Of a stretch of 64,000 nucleotides of DNA, positions 1 to 10,542 are shown in pieces (the first letter of the stretch is position 1; every line of letters begins with the position of its first letter). The notes under the pieces were generated by a model that worked only from the letters and a program-made list of their open reading frames with translations, made no database searches and was not told where the DNA came from. Origin of the DNA: Flavisphingopyxis sp963800335 (lineage in GTDB: Bacteria; Pseudomonadota; Alphaproteobacteria; Sphingomonadales; Sphingomonadaceae). Made by a program: the position numbers and the translations under genes. The stretch is from NCBI GenBank assembly GCA_963800335.1, contig CAWDAN010000001.1, positions 248,001 through 312,000 of the forward strand, read 5' to 3'.

Positions 1-883
1 CTGGAGCCGGTGCGCCATCTTGGCGAGCGCCTCTTCCGCCGTTCCAACGGTGCGCATGCAATGGTGGATGCGGCCCGGCCCGAGCCGCCCCTGCGCGATC
101 TCGAAGCCGCGCCCTTCGCCGAGCAGCATCGCGTCCTCGGCATTGACCCGGACGTTGTCGAGCTTGATCTCCATATGGCCGTGCGGCGCGTCGTCATAGC
201 CAAAGACGGGCAGGTGGCGCTCGATCGTGATGCCGTCGGCATCCATCGGCATCAGCACCATCGACTGCTGTTCATGCCGGTTGGCCTCGAAATCGGTCTT
301 GCCCATCACGATCGCGACCTTGCAGCGCGGATCGCCCGCGCCGCTCGACCACCATTTGCGCCCGTTGATGACGTAATCGTCGCCGTCGCGCGTGATGCTG
401 CATTCGATGTTGGTCGCGTCCGAACTCGCCACCTGCGGCTCGGTCATCAGGAACGCCGAACGGATGTCGCCTTCCATCAGCGGTTTGAGCCAGCGGTCCT
501 TCTGGCCGCGCGTGCCATAGCGGTGGATGACCTCCATGTTGCCGGTATCGGGCGCCGAGCAGTTGAACACCTCGCTCGCCCACTCGATCCGGCCCATCTC
601 CTCGGCGCACAGCGCATATTCGAGGTTGGTCAGGCCGGGGCCTTCGAATTCGAAACTGTCGTCAACCGGCGTGCGGCCGCTCGAGGGCGGCATGAACAGG
701 TTCCATATGCCCGCCGCCTTGGCGCGGGCCTTTTCTTCCTCGACGACGGGCAGCACCTTCCAGCGCTCGCCGCTCTGCCTGCTGCGACTTGTAATCCTTG
801 ATCCGCGGCCGGACGTTCGCTTCGATGAAATCGCGCACGCGGTCGCGCCAATGGACCTGTCGCTGTGTCGGTTCGAAATTCAT
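1..883 (-). CDS. Acyl-CoA dehydrogenase (FadE-like), 3'-truncated by window edge, frameshifted
   Basis: The start codon is at 883 (MNFEPTQRQVHWRD...). The first ~35 residues read in one frame. From about position 785 downward the homology continues in a second frame (GERWKVLPVVEEEKA, ..., LGPGRIHHCMRTVGTAEEAL) to the window edge. Hallmarks of the family are the flavin/substrate segment around MTEPQVASSD, a KWWSSGAGDPRC-type motif and the GRIHHCMR segment at the start of the C-terminal helical domain. The C-terminus with the catalytic base lies outside the window. It is expected to oxidise a fatty-acyl-CoA to the 2-enoyl-CoA with FAD. It is divergent from three further dehydrogenase genes, so this is one catabolic locus. 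The single frameshift is probably a sequence error. Chain-length or substrate specificity cannot be read. Confidence 0.85.
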
Positions 884-1063
884 CGCGCTGTTCTCCGCTG
901 GCGGGACTCGCAAGCCGGCCCCGTGATGGTTCTGAGTGCCAGCTTAATACGGGCATTTCCAGCCCCGCGCGCTTGCCGCTACGGCATCGGTGCGCGCGCT
1001 CAACGCGCTTGCCGCCCGCGAATCCGGGGCATAGCATGGGCAAAACGACAAGAGAGGATGACC

Positions 1064-2250
1064 ATGGCCGAAGCTGCCCCCAATCCCGCTGGCGATCTCG
1101 ATGCCTTTCGCGCCGAAACGCGCGAATGGCTCGACGCGAACTGCCCGCCCGAAATGCGCCTGCCCGTCCAGGACGAGGACGACGTCTGCTGGGGCGGGCG
1201 CGACTGGAGCTTCAAGTCCGAGGCCCAGAAATCCTGGTTCGATGCCTGCGTCGCCAAGGGCTATACCGTCCCCGACTGGCCCAAGGCGTACGGCGGCGCG
1301 GGCCTCGACCCCGCGCGGACCAAGATCCTCAAGCAGGAAATGGCGCGGATCCATGCGCGCCCGCCGCTGTCGAGCTTCGGTATCTGGATGCTCGGCCCCG
1401 CCTTGCTCCATTTCGGCACCGAGGAGCAGAAGGTCCATTACCTGAACCAGATCGCGCGCGGCGAGATCCGCTGGTGCCAGGGCTATAGCGAACCCGGCGC
1501 GGGCTCCGACCTCGTCTCGCTGCAGACCTTCGGCAAGGACGAAGGCGACCACTGGGTCGTCAACGGACAGAAGGTGTGGACCAGCTATGCCGACAAGGCC
1601 GACTGGATCTTCTGCCTCGTGCGCACCGACAAGGACGACAAGTATCGCGGGATCAGCTTCCTGCTGTTCGACATGGCGAGCGAGGGCGTTTCAGCACCAA
1701 GCCGATCAAGCTGATCAGCGGCAACTCGCCCTTCTGCGAGACGTTTTTCGACGATGTGAAGGTCCCCAAGGACCAGATCGTCGGCGAGCTCAATCGCGGC
1801 TGGGACGTCGCCAAATACCTGCTCGGCCACGAACGCGAGATGATCTCGGGCGGCGGGCTTGGCGGTGCGATGGTCTCGATCGGTGCGGCGTTCAAGGCGG
1901 AGGCCAAGGCCGACCCGATCCTGCGCACCGATTTTGCGCGCTTCGACGTCGACACGCTGGCGTTTCGCGCGATGGCCGAACGCTTCGTCGACCAGATGAA
2001 GTCGGGCCAGGGGCATCCCGCACAGCCCAACATGATGAAATATGCCGGCACCGAGCTCAACAAGCGCCGCCACGAACTCGTCATGGCGGCGGGCGGGAGC
2101 GACGCGCTCGAATGGGACAGCGCGGCGAGCGACGAGGGCAAACGCCCGCGCGGCTGGCTCAGGACAAAGGCCAACAGCATCGAGGGCGGGACCAGCGAGG
2201 TGATGCTCAACGTCATCGCCAAGCGCATCCTCGAACTGCCCGACGCGTAA
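1064..2250 (+). CDS. Acyl-CoA dehydrogenase, putative catalytic subunit, one frameshift near 1690
   Basis: ATG at 1064 is preferred over ATG 1058 because AGAGAGGA (1051-1057) sits at proper distance only from 1064. The N-terminal half (DAFRAETREWLDANCP, YGGAGLDPARTKILKQEMA, WCQGYSEPGAGSDL) reads in one frame to about 1690. The C-terminal half (STKPIKLISGNSPFCETFFD ... SIEGGTSEVMLNVIAKRILE) reads in the next, so the gene is one locus of about 395 residues with an indel near 1690. The EGGTSE element near the C-terminus supplies the catalytic glutamate position of the family. The next gene, 41 bp downstream, is another dehydrogenase lacking that element, which suggests the two products form a heteromeric enzyme as in steroid side-chain degradation (FadE28/29, ChsE1/E2). 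The substrate is unknown. Confidence 0.9.
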
Positions 2251-2291
2251 TCATCATTGCTCCCGCGTGCGGGACCGATCCGGAGAGTTTA

Positions 2292-3443
2292 ATGCCCCTC
2301 ATCCTCGACGACGACCAGACGATGCTGCGCGATACCGCGCACGAATTCATGATGGGCGAAGGCTCGATCGCCAAGCAATTGCGCCACTGGCGCGACATGC
2401 AATGCAAGGACGGCTTCGGCCACGATCTGTGGCGCCAGTTCGGCGAAATGGGCTTTGCCGGGATGCTCGCCAGCGAGGCCGATGGCGGGCTCGGCATGGG
2501 CGCGGTCGAGGCGGGCGTGGTGATGGAGGAAATCGGCCGCAACCTGACCCCGTCGCCCTTCCTGTCGACCGCCATCGTCGGCGTCACTGCGCTCGCCGCC
2601 GCCGATGCCGATGCGCGTGGCCGCTGGCTTCCGGGCATCGTCGAGGGACGCACCGTGCTCGGCATCGCGATCGACGAGGGCGCACGGCATGATCCATCCA
2701 ACATCGCGATGACCGCGACAAAATCGGGCAACGGCTTCAAGCTCGACGGGCGCAAGCGCGCCGTGCTGCAGGGTGCTTCGGCCGACGCGCTGATCGTCGT
2801 CGCGCGCACCGCGGGTTCGGCGGGCGACACGCAAGGCCTCACGGTCTTTGCGGTGCCGACCGATGCTGCCGGGCTTTCGCGAGAGAGCGTGCGCTTGGTC
2901 GACAGTTCGATGGCGGCGCATTGCGAATTCGCCGGCGTCGAGGTCGACGGCGGCAGCGTCATCGGCGATGTCGACAATGGCTGGGCGGTGGTGTCGAAAA
3001 TGCTCGCCGCGGGCCGCGCGGGCGCGGCGGCCGAAGCGGTCGGCGTCGGCGGCGGCGCGATGGACATCACCTTCGAATATTTGAAGGGCCGCAAGCAGTT
3101 CGGACGTCATATCGGCAGCTTCCAGGCGCTCCAGCACCGCGCCGCGCATCTCTATTCCGAAATCGAGATCGCCCGCGCCGCGGTGTTGAAGGCGTGCCAG
3201 CTGATTGACGCCAAAGACGAGGGTAGCGCCGACAATGCCGAGCTGATGGTCTCGGTCGCCAAGGCCAAGGCGGGCGATGCGTCGAACCTGGCGGTGCGCG
3301 AAGGCGTCCAGATGCACGGCGGCGTCGGCATGACCGACGAATACGACATCGGCCTCTACATGAAACGCGACCGCGCGCTGGCCGAGTATTTCGGCGACAC
3401 GCGCTACCACGCCAATCGCGTCGCGGAATTGCTGGGCTATTGA
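2292..3443 (+). CDS. Acyl-CoA dehydrogenase family protein, probable non-catalytic partner subunit
   Basis: 383 residues. Start ATG 2292 follows GGAGAG (2282-2287). It has the normal fold: N-terminal helices (DDDQTMLRDTAHEF), middle beta domain, and a C-terminal part with the GRKQFGRHIGSFQALQHR flavin-contact segment and REGVQMHGGVGMTDEYDI. After that, where the family usually carries an EG(G/T)SE-type catalytic motif, this protein instead has LYMKRDRALAEYFGDTRYH, so the usual catalytic glutamate is not seen. Together with the intact motif in the gene just upstream, this fits a two-subunit dehydrogenase. The partner assignment is inference, but membership in the family is clear. Confidence 0.9.
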   Translation: MPLILDDDQTMLRDTAHEFMMGEGSIAKQLRHWRDMQCKDGFGHDLWRQFGEMGFAGMLASEADGGLGMGAVEAGVVMEEIGRNLTPSPFLSTAIVGVTALAAADADARGRWLPGIVEGRTVLGIAIDEGARHDPSNIAMTATKSGNGFKLDGRKRAVLQGASADALIVVARTAGSAGDTQGLTVFAVPTDAAGLSRESVRLVDSSMAAHCEFAGVEVDGGSVIGDVDNGWAVVSKMLAAGRAGAAAEAVGVGGGAMDITFEYLKGRKQFGRHIGSFQALQHRAAHLYSEIEIARAAVLKACQLIDAKDEGSADNAELMVSVAKAKAGDASNLAVREGVQMHGGVGMTDEYDIGLYMKRDRALAEYFGDTRYHANRVAELLGY

Positions 3444-3472
3444 TCGCAAGCCCGAAGGGAACAGGCGCAATA

Positions 3473-4624
3473 ATGGATACTGAAAGTTTCGATCTCCTGC
3501 TCGACACGCTGCGCCGCTTCGTCGCCGAGCGGCTTCGTCCGCTCGAGGCACAGGTCGCCGATGAAGACGCGATCCCCGACAGCCTGATTGCCGAAATGCG
3601 CGAGATGGGCCTGTTCGGCCTGTCGATTCCAGAGCAGTTCGGCGGGCTCGGCCTGTCGATGGTCGAGGAGATCGAGGTCGCCTTCGTCCTCGGCGGGACG
3701 ACGCCGGCGATGCGATCGGCGTTCGGCACCAATGTCGGCATCGGCAGCCAGGCGATCGTCCAGGACGGCAATGATGCGCAGAAGGCCGAATGGCTGCCGC
3801 GCATCGCTTCGGGCGAGATCATCACCAGCTTCGCGCTGACCGAACCCGATGTCGGCTCGGACTCTGGTGCGGTGAAGACGCGCGCGACCAAGGCGAAGAG
3901 CGACGACGGTGCCGACGGCTACCGCCTGTCGGGATCGAAACGGTACATTACCAATGCCGACAAGGCCGACCTGTTCACCGTCATGGCGCGGACCGGCGGC
4001 GAAGGCGCGAGCGGCGTATCGGCGTTTCTCGTCCCGCGCGACAGTGCGGGGCTCAGCGTCGGCGCGCCCGAAGCGAAAATGGGCCAGCAGGGCGCGCACG
4101 TCTGCGACGTCAATTTCGACGACGTCTTCGTGCCCGCAGAGAACCGCGTCGGTCCCGAGGGCGAGGGGTTCAAGGTCGCAATGCGCGTGCTCGATCGCGG
4201 CCGCCTTCACATCTCGGCGGTCTGCGTCGGCGTCGCCGAACGGCTGATCGCCGACGCGGTCGCCTATGCGACGCAGCGCAAGCAGTTCGGCCAGCCGATT
4301 TCCGACTTCCAGATGATCCAGGCGATGATCGCCGATTCGAAGGCCGAATGCATGGCGGCCAAGGCGCTGGTGCGTGAGACCGCGCGAAAGAAGGACGCCG
4401 GCGCGCGCATCACACTCGACTGCGCCGCCGCCAAGCTGATCGCCAGCGAAATGGTCGGCCGCGTCGCCGACCGCGCGGTGCAGATATTGGGCGGCGCGGG
4501 CTATATCGCCGACTATGGCGTCGAACGCCTCTACCGCGACGTGCGCCTGTTCCGCATCTACGAAGGCACCAGCGAGATCCAGCGGCTGATCATCGCCCGC
4601 GAGACAATCAAGGCGGGCGGATAG
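3473..4624 (+). CDS. Acyl-CoA dehydrogenase
   Basis: 383 residues, start ATG 3473 with GAAGGGA (3454-3460) upstream, 29 bp after the preceding dehydrogenase. All classical signatures are present: FALTEPDVGSDSGAVKT (flavin-binding), GSKRYITNADKADLFTV, RKQFGQPISDFQMIQAMIAD, QILGGAGYIADYGVERLYRD and IYEGTSEIQRLIIAR with the catalytic glutamate. It should be a soluble FAD homotetramer of the short/medium-chain type feeding electrons to ETF. It is co-directional with the two upstream dehydrogenase genes and the downstream SDR and is likely co-transcribed. Confidence 0.93.
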   Translation: MDTESFDLLLDTLRRFVAERLRPLEAQVADEDAIPDSLIAEMREMGLFGLSIPEQFGGLGLSMVEEIEVAFVLGGTTPAMRSAFGTNVGIGSQAIVQDGNDAQKAEWLPRIASGEIITSFALTEPDVGSDSGAVKTRATKAKSDDGADGYRLSGSKRYITNADKADLFTVMARTGGEGASGVSAFLVPRDSAGLSVGAPEAKMGQQGAHVCDVNFDDVFVPAENRVGPEGEGFKVAMRVLDRGRLHISAVCVGVAERLIADAVAYATQRKQFGQPISDFQMIQAMIADSKAECMAAKALVRETARKKDAGARITLDCAAAKLIASEMVGRVADRAVQILGGAGYIADYGVERLYRDVRLFRIYEGTSEIQRLIIARETIKAGG

Positions 4625-4656
4625 CCCCCACCCACCCAAGTTCAAAGGATCGCAAC

Positions 4657-5445
4657 ATGGACATTTCAACGCTCTTCCGCCTCGACGGCAAGGTCGCGCT
4701 CGTCACCGGCGGGTCGCGCGGCATCGGCCTGATGATCGCGCGCGGCTATATCGACAGCGGCGCCAGGGTGTATATTTCGAGCCGCAAGGCCGAGGTCTGC
4801 GATGCCGTCGCCGAAGAACTCGGCCCCAACTGCATCTCGCTGCCGCACGACATCTCGACCGTCGCCGGTTGCGATGCGCTCGCCGCAGACTTCGCCGCCC
4901 GCGAGGACAGGCTCGACATATTGGTCAACAATGCCGGCGCCGCCTGGGCCGCCGAATTCGGGGAATTCCCCGAAAGCGGCTGGGACAAGGTCATGGACCT
5001 CAACGTCAAGTCGCCCTTCTTCCTGACGCAGGCGCTGTTCCCCCAGCTCAAGGCGGCGGGCAAAGAGGGCGCGCCGGCCAAGGTGATCAACATCGGCTCG
5101 ATCGACGGCCAGCGGCTCAACCCGTGGGAAACCTATAGCTATCACGCTTCGAAGGCGGCGATCCTGTGGCTGACCAAGCGGATGGCCGCGCGGATGGTCA
5201 AGGACCACATCAACGTCAGCGCGATCGCGCCGGGCGCCTTTGCCAGCGACATGAACAAGGCGGCGCGCGATCACGGCGATGCGGTCGCCCAGGCGATCCC
5301 GGCCAGGCGCATCGGCGAGGCCGAGGACATGGCGGGCGCGGCGATCTACCTCGCATCGCGCGCGGGCGATTACGTCATCGGCGAAACGCTGACCGTCGAC
5401 GGCGGGCTCGTCGGGGCCGATGTCAGGACGAGCATCGGCGCCTAG
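4657..5445 (+). CDS. SDR family NAD(P)-dependent oxidoreductase
   Basis: 262 residues. Classical short-chain dehydrogenase: cofactor motif TGGSRGIG at residues 17-24, NNAG at 91-94, catalytic Ser148 (NIGSIDG), Tyr162 and Lys166 (YSYHASK), and the C-terminal DGG near the end. Lacking an acidic residue directly after beta-2 but having SSR (residues 41-43), it may prefer NADP(H), although this is only a hint. It lies 32 bp after the acyl-CoA dehydrogenase and probably works in the same degradation pathway, for example as a 3-hydroxyacyl or hydroxysteroid dehydrogenase. The substrate cannot be determined from sequence. Confidence 0.92.
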   Translation: MDISTLFRLDGKVALVTGGSRGIGLMIARGYIDSGARVYISSRKAEVCDAVAEELGPNCISLPHDISTVAGCDALAADFAAREDRLDILVNNAGAAWAAEFGEFPESGWDKVMDLNVKSPFFLTQALFPQLKAAGKEGAPAKVINIGSIDGQRLNPWETYSYHASKAAILWLTKRMAARMVKDHINVSAIAPGAFASDMNKAARDHGDAVAQAIPARRIGEAEDMAGAAIYLASRAGDYVIGETLTVDGGLVGADVRTSIGA

Positions 5446-5457
5446 GCTGCCGAACTC

Positions 5458-5486
5458 TTGACGCACCAATTAGGGTGTGTTATATT
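5458..5486 (+). promoter_or_regulatory. Sigma-70-type promoter for the small lipoprotein gene
   Basis: TTGACG (5458-5463) and TATATT (5481-5486) are separated by exactly 17 bp, just after the SDR stop codon (5443-5445) and 28 bp before the start codon at 5514. AAGGAG (5502-5507) follows as ribosome binding site. It is a close match to the housekeeping consensus and is unusually AT-rich for this GC-rich segment. Transcription start would be about 5492-5494. Confidence 0.6.
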
Positions 5487-5513
5487 GATAGCTCACCCAA
5501 CAAGGAGCCTGCC

Positions 5514-6072
5514 ATGCGTGCCCATATCCTCGCTTCCGCGCTTGCCTTCGCCACGCTCGCCTCGGGCTGCAGCCTGACCAGCGACGATGCCGACGAGGTC
5601 GCGGCCAACGATACGAAGGCCGAAGAATCGACCGATATCGCGATCAACCTCGGCGATGAGGACGGCAAGATCGCGATCAAGTCCGACGGCAGCGACAAGA
5701 ACCGCGTCAACCTGAAGCTTCCCGGGCATCGACATCAACGTCAAGGTGCCCAATATCGACATCAAGGCCGACGATGTCGATATCGGCGGCGTCGACATGT
5801 ATCCCGGCACCAAGCTCAAGAGCTTCAACATCGATGCCGGCAAGAGCTCTGGCACCGAAAAGGCGATCGTCCGCGTCGGGATGACCTATCCCGCCACCGC
5901 CGCCAGCGTCGCCGACTATTACGAAGGCGCGATGAAGCAGAAGGACGTCACCTATACGCGCAACGGCGGCAATTTCTCGGGGACCACCGACGACGGCGAC
6001 AGCTTCACGCTCGCCATCGCCGATGCCGGGAAAACGAGCACCGGCGAGCTGACGATCCGCGAAGCGAAATAG
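5514..6072 (+). CDS. Putative small lipoprotein of unknown function, one frameshift near 5720
   Basis: Start ATG 5514 with a strong AAGGAG at 5502-5507. The N-terminus is a lipoprotein signal (hydrophobic stretch, then ATLASGC with the lipobox cysteine about residue 19). It is followed by an acidic low-complexity segment (SDDADEVAANDTK) and repeated IDI/INL/VDIGG segments like a DUF4097-style or beta-strand-rich domain. The frame changes near 5720 and the C-terminal part (MYPGTKLKSFNIDAGKS ... TGELTIREAK) reads to the stop at 6072. The total is about 185 residues. I do not recognise a named function. It is probably an inner- or outer-membrane-anchored periplasmic protein. Confidence 0.7.
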
Positions 6073-6093
6073 ACCACTTCACGCGCGATTCTG

Positions 6094-6122
6094 GAATTCT
6101 CTCAGCTTGCGGGAGAGAATTC
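6094..6122. terminator. Hairpin between convergent genes
   Basis: GAATTCTCTC (6094-6103) and GAGAGAATTC (6113-6122) form a perfect 10-bp stem with a 9-nt loop, lying between the lipoprotein stop (6072) and the stop of the convergent HNH gene (6133). There is no clear U-tract on either side, so its role as a terminator is inferred from position. Confidence 0.45.
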
Positions 6123-6132
6123 GTAGCCTCTT

Positions 6133-6699
6133 CTAAGCCTCGAGCTCGATGTCCCAGTAGAGCCAGTCCTGCCAGCTTTCGTGCAGGTAATTGGGCGGGA
6201 AGGCGCGGCCCTGGTCCTGCAACTGCCAGTTGGTCGGGCGCGTCGGTTCGACGTGGAGCGGCATGCGCGCCTCACGCGGGGTGCGGCCGCCTTTGCGGAA
6301 ATTGCACGGGCTGCACGCGGTGGCGACATTCTCCCACGTCGTCCGGCCGCCCTGGCGGCGCGGGATGACGTGATCGAAGGTCAGGTCGCGCGTGCTGCCG
6401 CAATACTGGCAGCAGAACTTGTCGCGCAGGAACAGGTTGAAGCGCGTGAAGGCGGGATATTCGGACGGTTTGACATATTGCCTGAGCGCGATGACCGACG
6501 GGATCTTCATCGCCCAATTGGGGCTGTGGACCTCGCGCTCATAGCTTTCGACGACCTGGACGCGGTCGAGGAACACCGACTTGATCGCGGTCTGCCACGG
6601 CCACAGGCTGAGCGGATAATAGCTCAGCGGCGTGTAGTCGGCATTGAGCACCAGCGACGGGCACTGGTCGGGATGCCGGTTGAGGTCGGGATGGAACAC
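6133..6699 (-). CDS. HNH endonuclease
   Basis: 188 residues from a GTG start at 6699, preceded on the minus strand by an AAAGGGGGCG stretch. An in-frame ATG at 6783 would add 28 residues with no family character, so the shorter form is preferred. Conserved landmarks are PSLVLNADYTPLSYYPLSLW at the N-terminus, CQYCG with a first zinc Cys pair, the HNH core DLTFDHVIPRRQGG...TWENVATACSPCN (His, Asn and a second Cys pair), and a C-terminal ESWQDWLYWDIELE. This is a common stand-alone HNH protein of alphaproteobacteria, of unsettled physiological role (repair or restriction-like). No methylase or phage gene is adjacent. Confidence 0.88.
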   Translation of the reverse strand: MFHPDLNRHPDQCPSLVLNADYTPLSYYPLSLWPWQTAIKSVFLDRVQVVESYEREVHSPNWAMKIPSVIALRQYVKPSEYPAFTRFNLFLRDKFCCQYCGSTRDLTFDHVIPRRQGGRTTWENVATACSPCNFRKGGRTPREARMPLHVEPTRPTNWQLQDQGRAFPPNYLHESWQDWLYWDIELEA

Positions 6700-6861
6700 C
6701 GGACGTCGCCCCCTTTGGCTCGCCCGCAAGGGTGCGGGCTTGTGCTTGACGCCGCATGTCGCGCCGAAGCATGACAGGGCCATTACAAGCCGCGCCGGCG
6801 ATGGCGTCAAGCAGGAAATGTCTCAATATGTTGCGGGTCGGACACATCGGGCACTCAAAAT

Positions 6862-7764
6862 ATGCCCAGACCTGACGGCATGACGCCGCCCGCAAGCATC
6901 GTCACGCGCTTTGCCCCGAGCCCCAGCGGGGCGCTCCATATCGGCCATGCCTATTCCGCAATCCTCGCGCACGACACCGCCCGCGCGCGGCCCGGGGGGC
7001 GTTTCATCCTGCGGATCGACGACATCGATGCGGGCCGTTCGCGCCCTGAACATGTTGCCGCGATACTCGCCGATCTTGCCTGGCTCGGCCTCGCCCGGGA
7101 CGGCGACCCGGTTTTCCAGTCGGACCGCCTCGACAGCTATGCCGCCGCGCTCGACACGTTGCGCAGCGCCGGCTTTGCCTATCCGTGCTTTTGCACGCGC
7201 GCCGACATCGCTGCCGAGATCGCGGCGAGCGATGTCGCGCCGCACGGTCCCGCCGCCTCGCTCTATCCCGGCACCTGCCGCGCGATCCCGGCGGCAGAGG
7301 CGATGGCACGCTGCGCCGGCGAGCCGCATTGCTGGCGTCTCGACACCGTGCGCGCTGCAGATTCGGTCGGGCCGCTCGATTGGCACGAAGAGGGCGTCGG
7401 CACGATCGCCGCCGATCCGCTCACCGCCGGCGACATCGTCCTTGCGCGCAAGGATGCCCCGGCGAGCTATCACCTCGCCAATGTCGTCGACGACGCCGCG
7501 CTCGGCGTGACCTGCGTCGTGCGGGGCAGCGACCTTGCCGACGCGACGCATGTCCAGCGGCTGCTCCAGGCGCTGCTCGGACTGCCGACCCCCGATTATC
7601 GCCATCATGCACTTGTTGTCGGCGCCGACGGCAAACGCCTCGCCAAGCGCGATCAATCCGCCGGCCTCGCGACGCTACGGCAAGGCGGGATCGACGGCCA
7701 CGCGCTCGCCGACGATCTGCGGGCCGGACGCTTTCCCACTGGATATTCGCTCGCGAACGCCTAG
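6862..7764 (+). CDS. gluQ: Glutamyl-Q tRNA(Asp) synthetase
   Basis: 300 residues. Class I glutamyl-tRNA synthetase-like catalytic domain without the anticodon-binding region. TRFAPSPSGALHIGHAYSA carries the HIGH signature, CFCTRADIAAEI and YPGTCR mark the zinc-binding insert with Cys residues, and GADGKRLAKRD is the KMSKS-like loop. The length fits GluQ rather than GltX (about 470). It attaches glutamate to the queuosine base of tRNA-Asp. A queuosine-precursor transporter (yhhQ) is encoded 15 kb away in this window, consistent with queuosine use. A second ATG lies 18 nt downstream (6880) and could be the true start. Confidence 0.92.
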   Translation: MPRPDGMTPPASIVTRFAPSPSGALHIGHAYSAILAHDTARARPGGRFILRIDDIDAGRSRPEHVAAILADLAWLGLARDGDPVFQSDRLDSYAAALDTLRSAGFAYPCFCTRADIAAEIAASDVAPHGPAASLYPGTCRAIPAAEAMARCAGEPHCWRLDTVRAADSVGPLDWHEEGVGTIAADPLTAGDIVLARKDAPASYHLANVVDDAALGVTCVVRGSDLADATHVQRLLQALLGLPTPDYRHHALVVGADGKRLAKRDQSAGLATLRQGGIDGHALADDLRAGRFPTGYSLANA

Positions 7765-7773
7765 ATTGATGCC

Positions 7774-8001
7774 ATGAGCATCATCGTCATTCTCGCCATC
7801 GTCCTCGCCATGGGTGCGGTTCTCTACGCCCTGATCCGCGGTCTCGTCACATTCCTGCGAACAACCGAAGCCGATCTCAAGGGCGAGGGGACGAGTGAGA
7901 TGCACCTGATGCAGAACAAGATGATGTTCGCGCGCGTCAAATATCAGGCGATTGCCGTCATCCTGCTCGTCATCCTCGGCATGTTCGCCGCCGCCAAATA
8001 A
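7774..8001 (+). CDS. Twin transmembrane helix small protein (HIG1-like)
   Basis: 75 residues: an N-terminal helix (IIVILAIVLAMGAVLYALI), a short loop with EMHLMQNKMMFARVKYQ, and a second helix (AIAVILLVILGMF). The N(K)MMFARVxYQ segment between two helices is the hallmark of the HIG1-type domain, which in alphaproteobacteria is linked to respiratory complex function. It starts 9 bp after gluQ and is followed 41 bp later by the adenosyltransferase, so it is probably part of the same transcript. Confidence 0.85.
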   Translation: MSIIVILAIVLAMGAVLYALIRGLVTFLRTTEADLKGEGTSEMHLMQNKMMFARVKYQAIAVILLVILGMFAAAK

Positions 8002-8042
8002 CGCGCGGCGCGAAGCGGCGCGGCGCGGCAAGGGGGCACGCG

Positions 8043-8636
8043 ATGGTCAAGCTCAACAAGATCTACACCCGCACCGGCGATGCTGGCACCACCGGCCTCG
8101 TCGACGGATCGCGCACATCGAAATCGGATCCGCTGATCGCTGCCGTCGGCGACGTCGACGAAGCCAACAGCGCGATCGGCGTGGCAATAGTCGCGCTTGG
8201 CGATGGTCCCAACGCCGCGCTCGGTGCGCAACTCACCGTCATCCAGAACGACCTGTTCGACCTCGGCGCCGACCTCGCCACGCCGGCGAGCGACGCCGAC
8301 GGGACCGACTTTACCCCGTCCGAAATGGTCCTGCGCATCACCGCTGCCCAGGTTGCCCGGCTCGAGCGAGAGATCGACGCGATGAACGAGAATCTCGAAC
8401 CGCTCAGGAGCTTCATTCTGCCCGGCGGCACCCCCGCCGCCGCCGCGCTCCATCTTGCCCGCGCGATCACCCGGCGCGCCGAACGCAGCGCCGTCGCGGC
8501 GGGCGAGACGCGCGCGCTCAATCCGGCAGCCCTGTCGTATCTCAACCGCCTGTCGGACCATCTCTTCGTCATGACCCGGCTCGTCAACGCGCGCGCCGAC
8601 GGCGACATCCTGTGGGTGCCGGGGGGAAGCCGGTAG
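8043..8636 (+). CDS. pduO: Cob(I)yrinic acid a,c-diamide / cob(I)alamin adenosyltransferase, PduO type
   Basis: 197 residues. The N-terminal KIYTRTGDAGTTGL is the ATP-binding signature of the PduO/EutT family, and VDEANSAIG, LGADLATP, FILPGGT and RRAERSAVA follow in family order, ending with YLNRLSDHLFVMTRL. It forms a trimer that transfers the adenosyl group from ATP to cobalamin. No cobalamin biosynthesis gene or B12-dependent mutase is next to it, so it may serve salvage. AGGGGG just before the start acts as ribosome binding site. Confidence 0.9.
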   Translation: MVKLNKIYTRTGDAGTTGLVDGSRTSKSDPLIAAVGDVDEANSAIGVAIVALGDGPNAALGAQLTVIQNDLFDLGADLATPASDADGTDFTPSEMVLRITAAQVARLEREIDAMNENLEPLRSFILPGGTPAAAALHLARAITRRAERSAVAAGETRALNPAALSYLNRLSDHLFVMTRLVNARADGDILWVPGGSR

Positions 8637-8892
8637 GCGGCCTTCATCACATCACGATCAGATTAGCGTACTTTGTGATCTGACTATGGCAATTACCGAT
8701 GTCTTTCAGGCGTCAGGCGATCGGTAAGCTATTCCCGAATCACAGGGATTTGGCGCAAACAGCCCATCATAAGCCGAGCTCCCGCCATAAAATTTCCACT
8801 CACCCCTGTCGGGAGCTGCGCTAGCAAGGGCGCAGAGGACGGTCGCTATTTGGAGGCTGTGAGCCGGAGCTGGCGAAATTCGATTGTGCGCT

Positions 8893-10488
<1,596 letters not shown>

Positions 10489-10542
10489 AGCGCAGGCCTT
10501 AAACCGCCGCCATGGACCGCACAAGCAACTCGCGCGGACCGC

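Noticed and set aside
6700..6810. Longer HNH protein starting at ATG 6783 or TTG 6808-6810
   Set aside because: The extra residues have no family resemblance and the GTG at 6699 has a good ribosome binding site.
8706..8892. C-terminal extension of the M28 peptidase frame to 8706
   Set aside because: After CDAW the sequence in that frame no longer resembles the family; the alternative frame ends in ATSDRWLV with a stop at 8893. The rest is AT-richer intergenic DNA.
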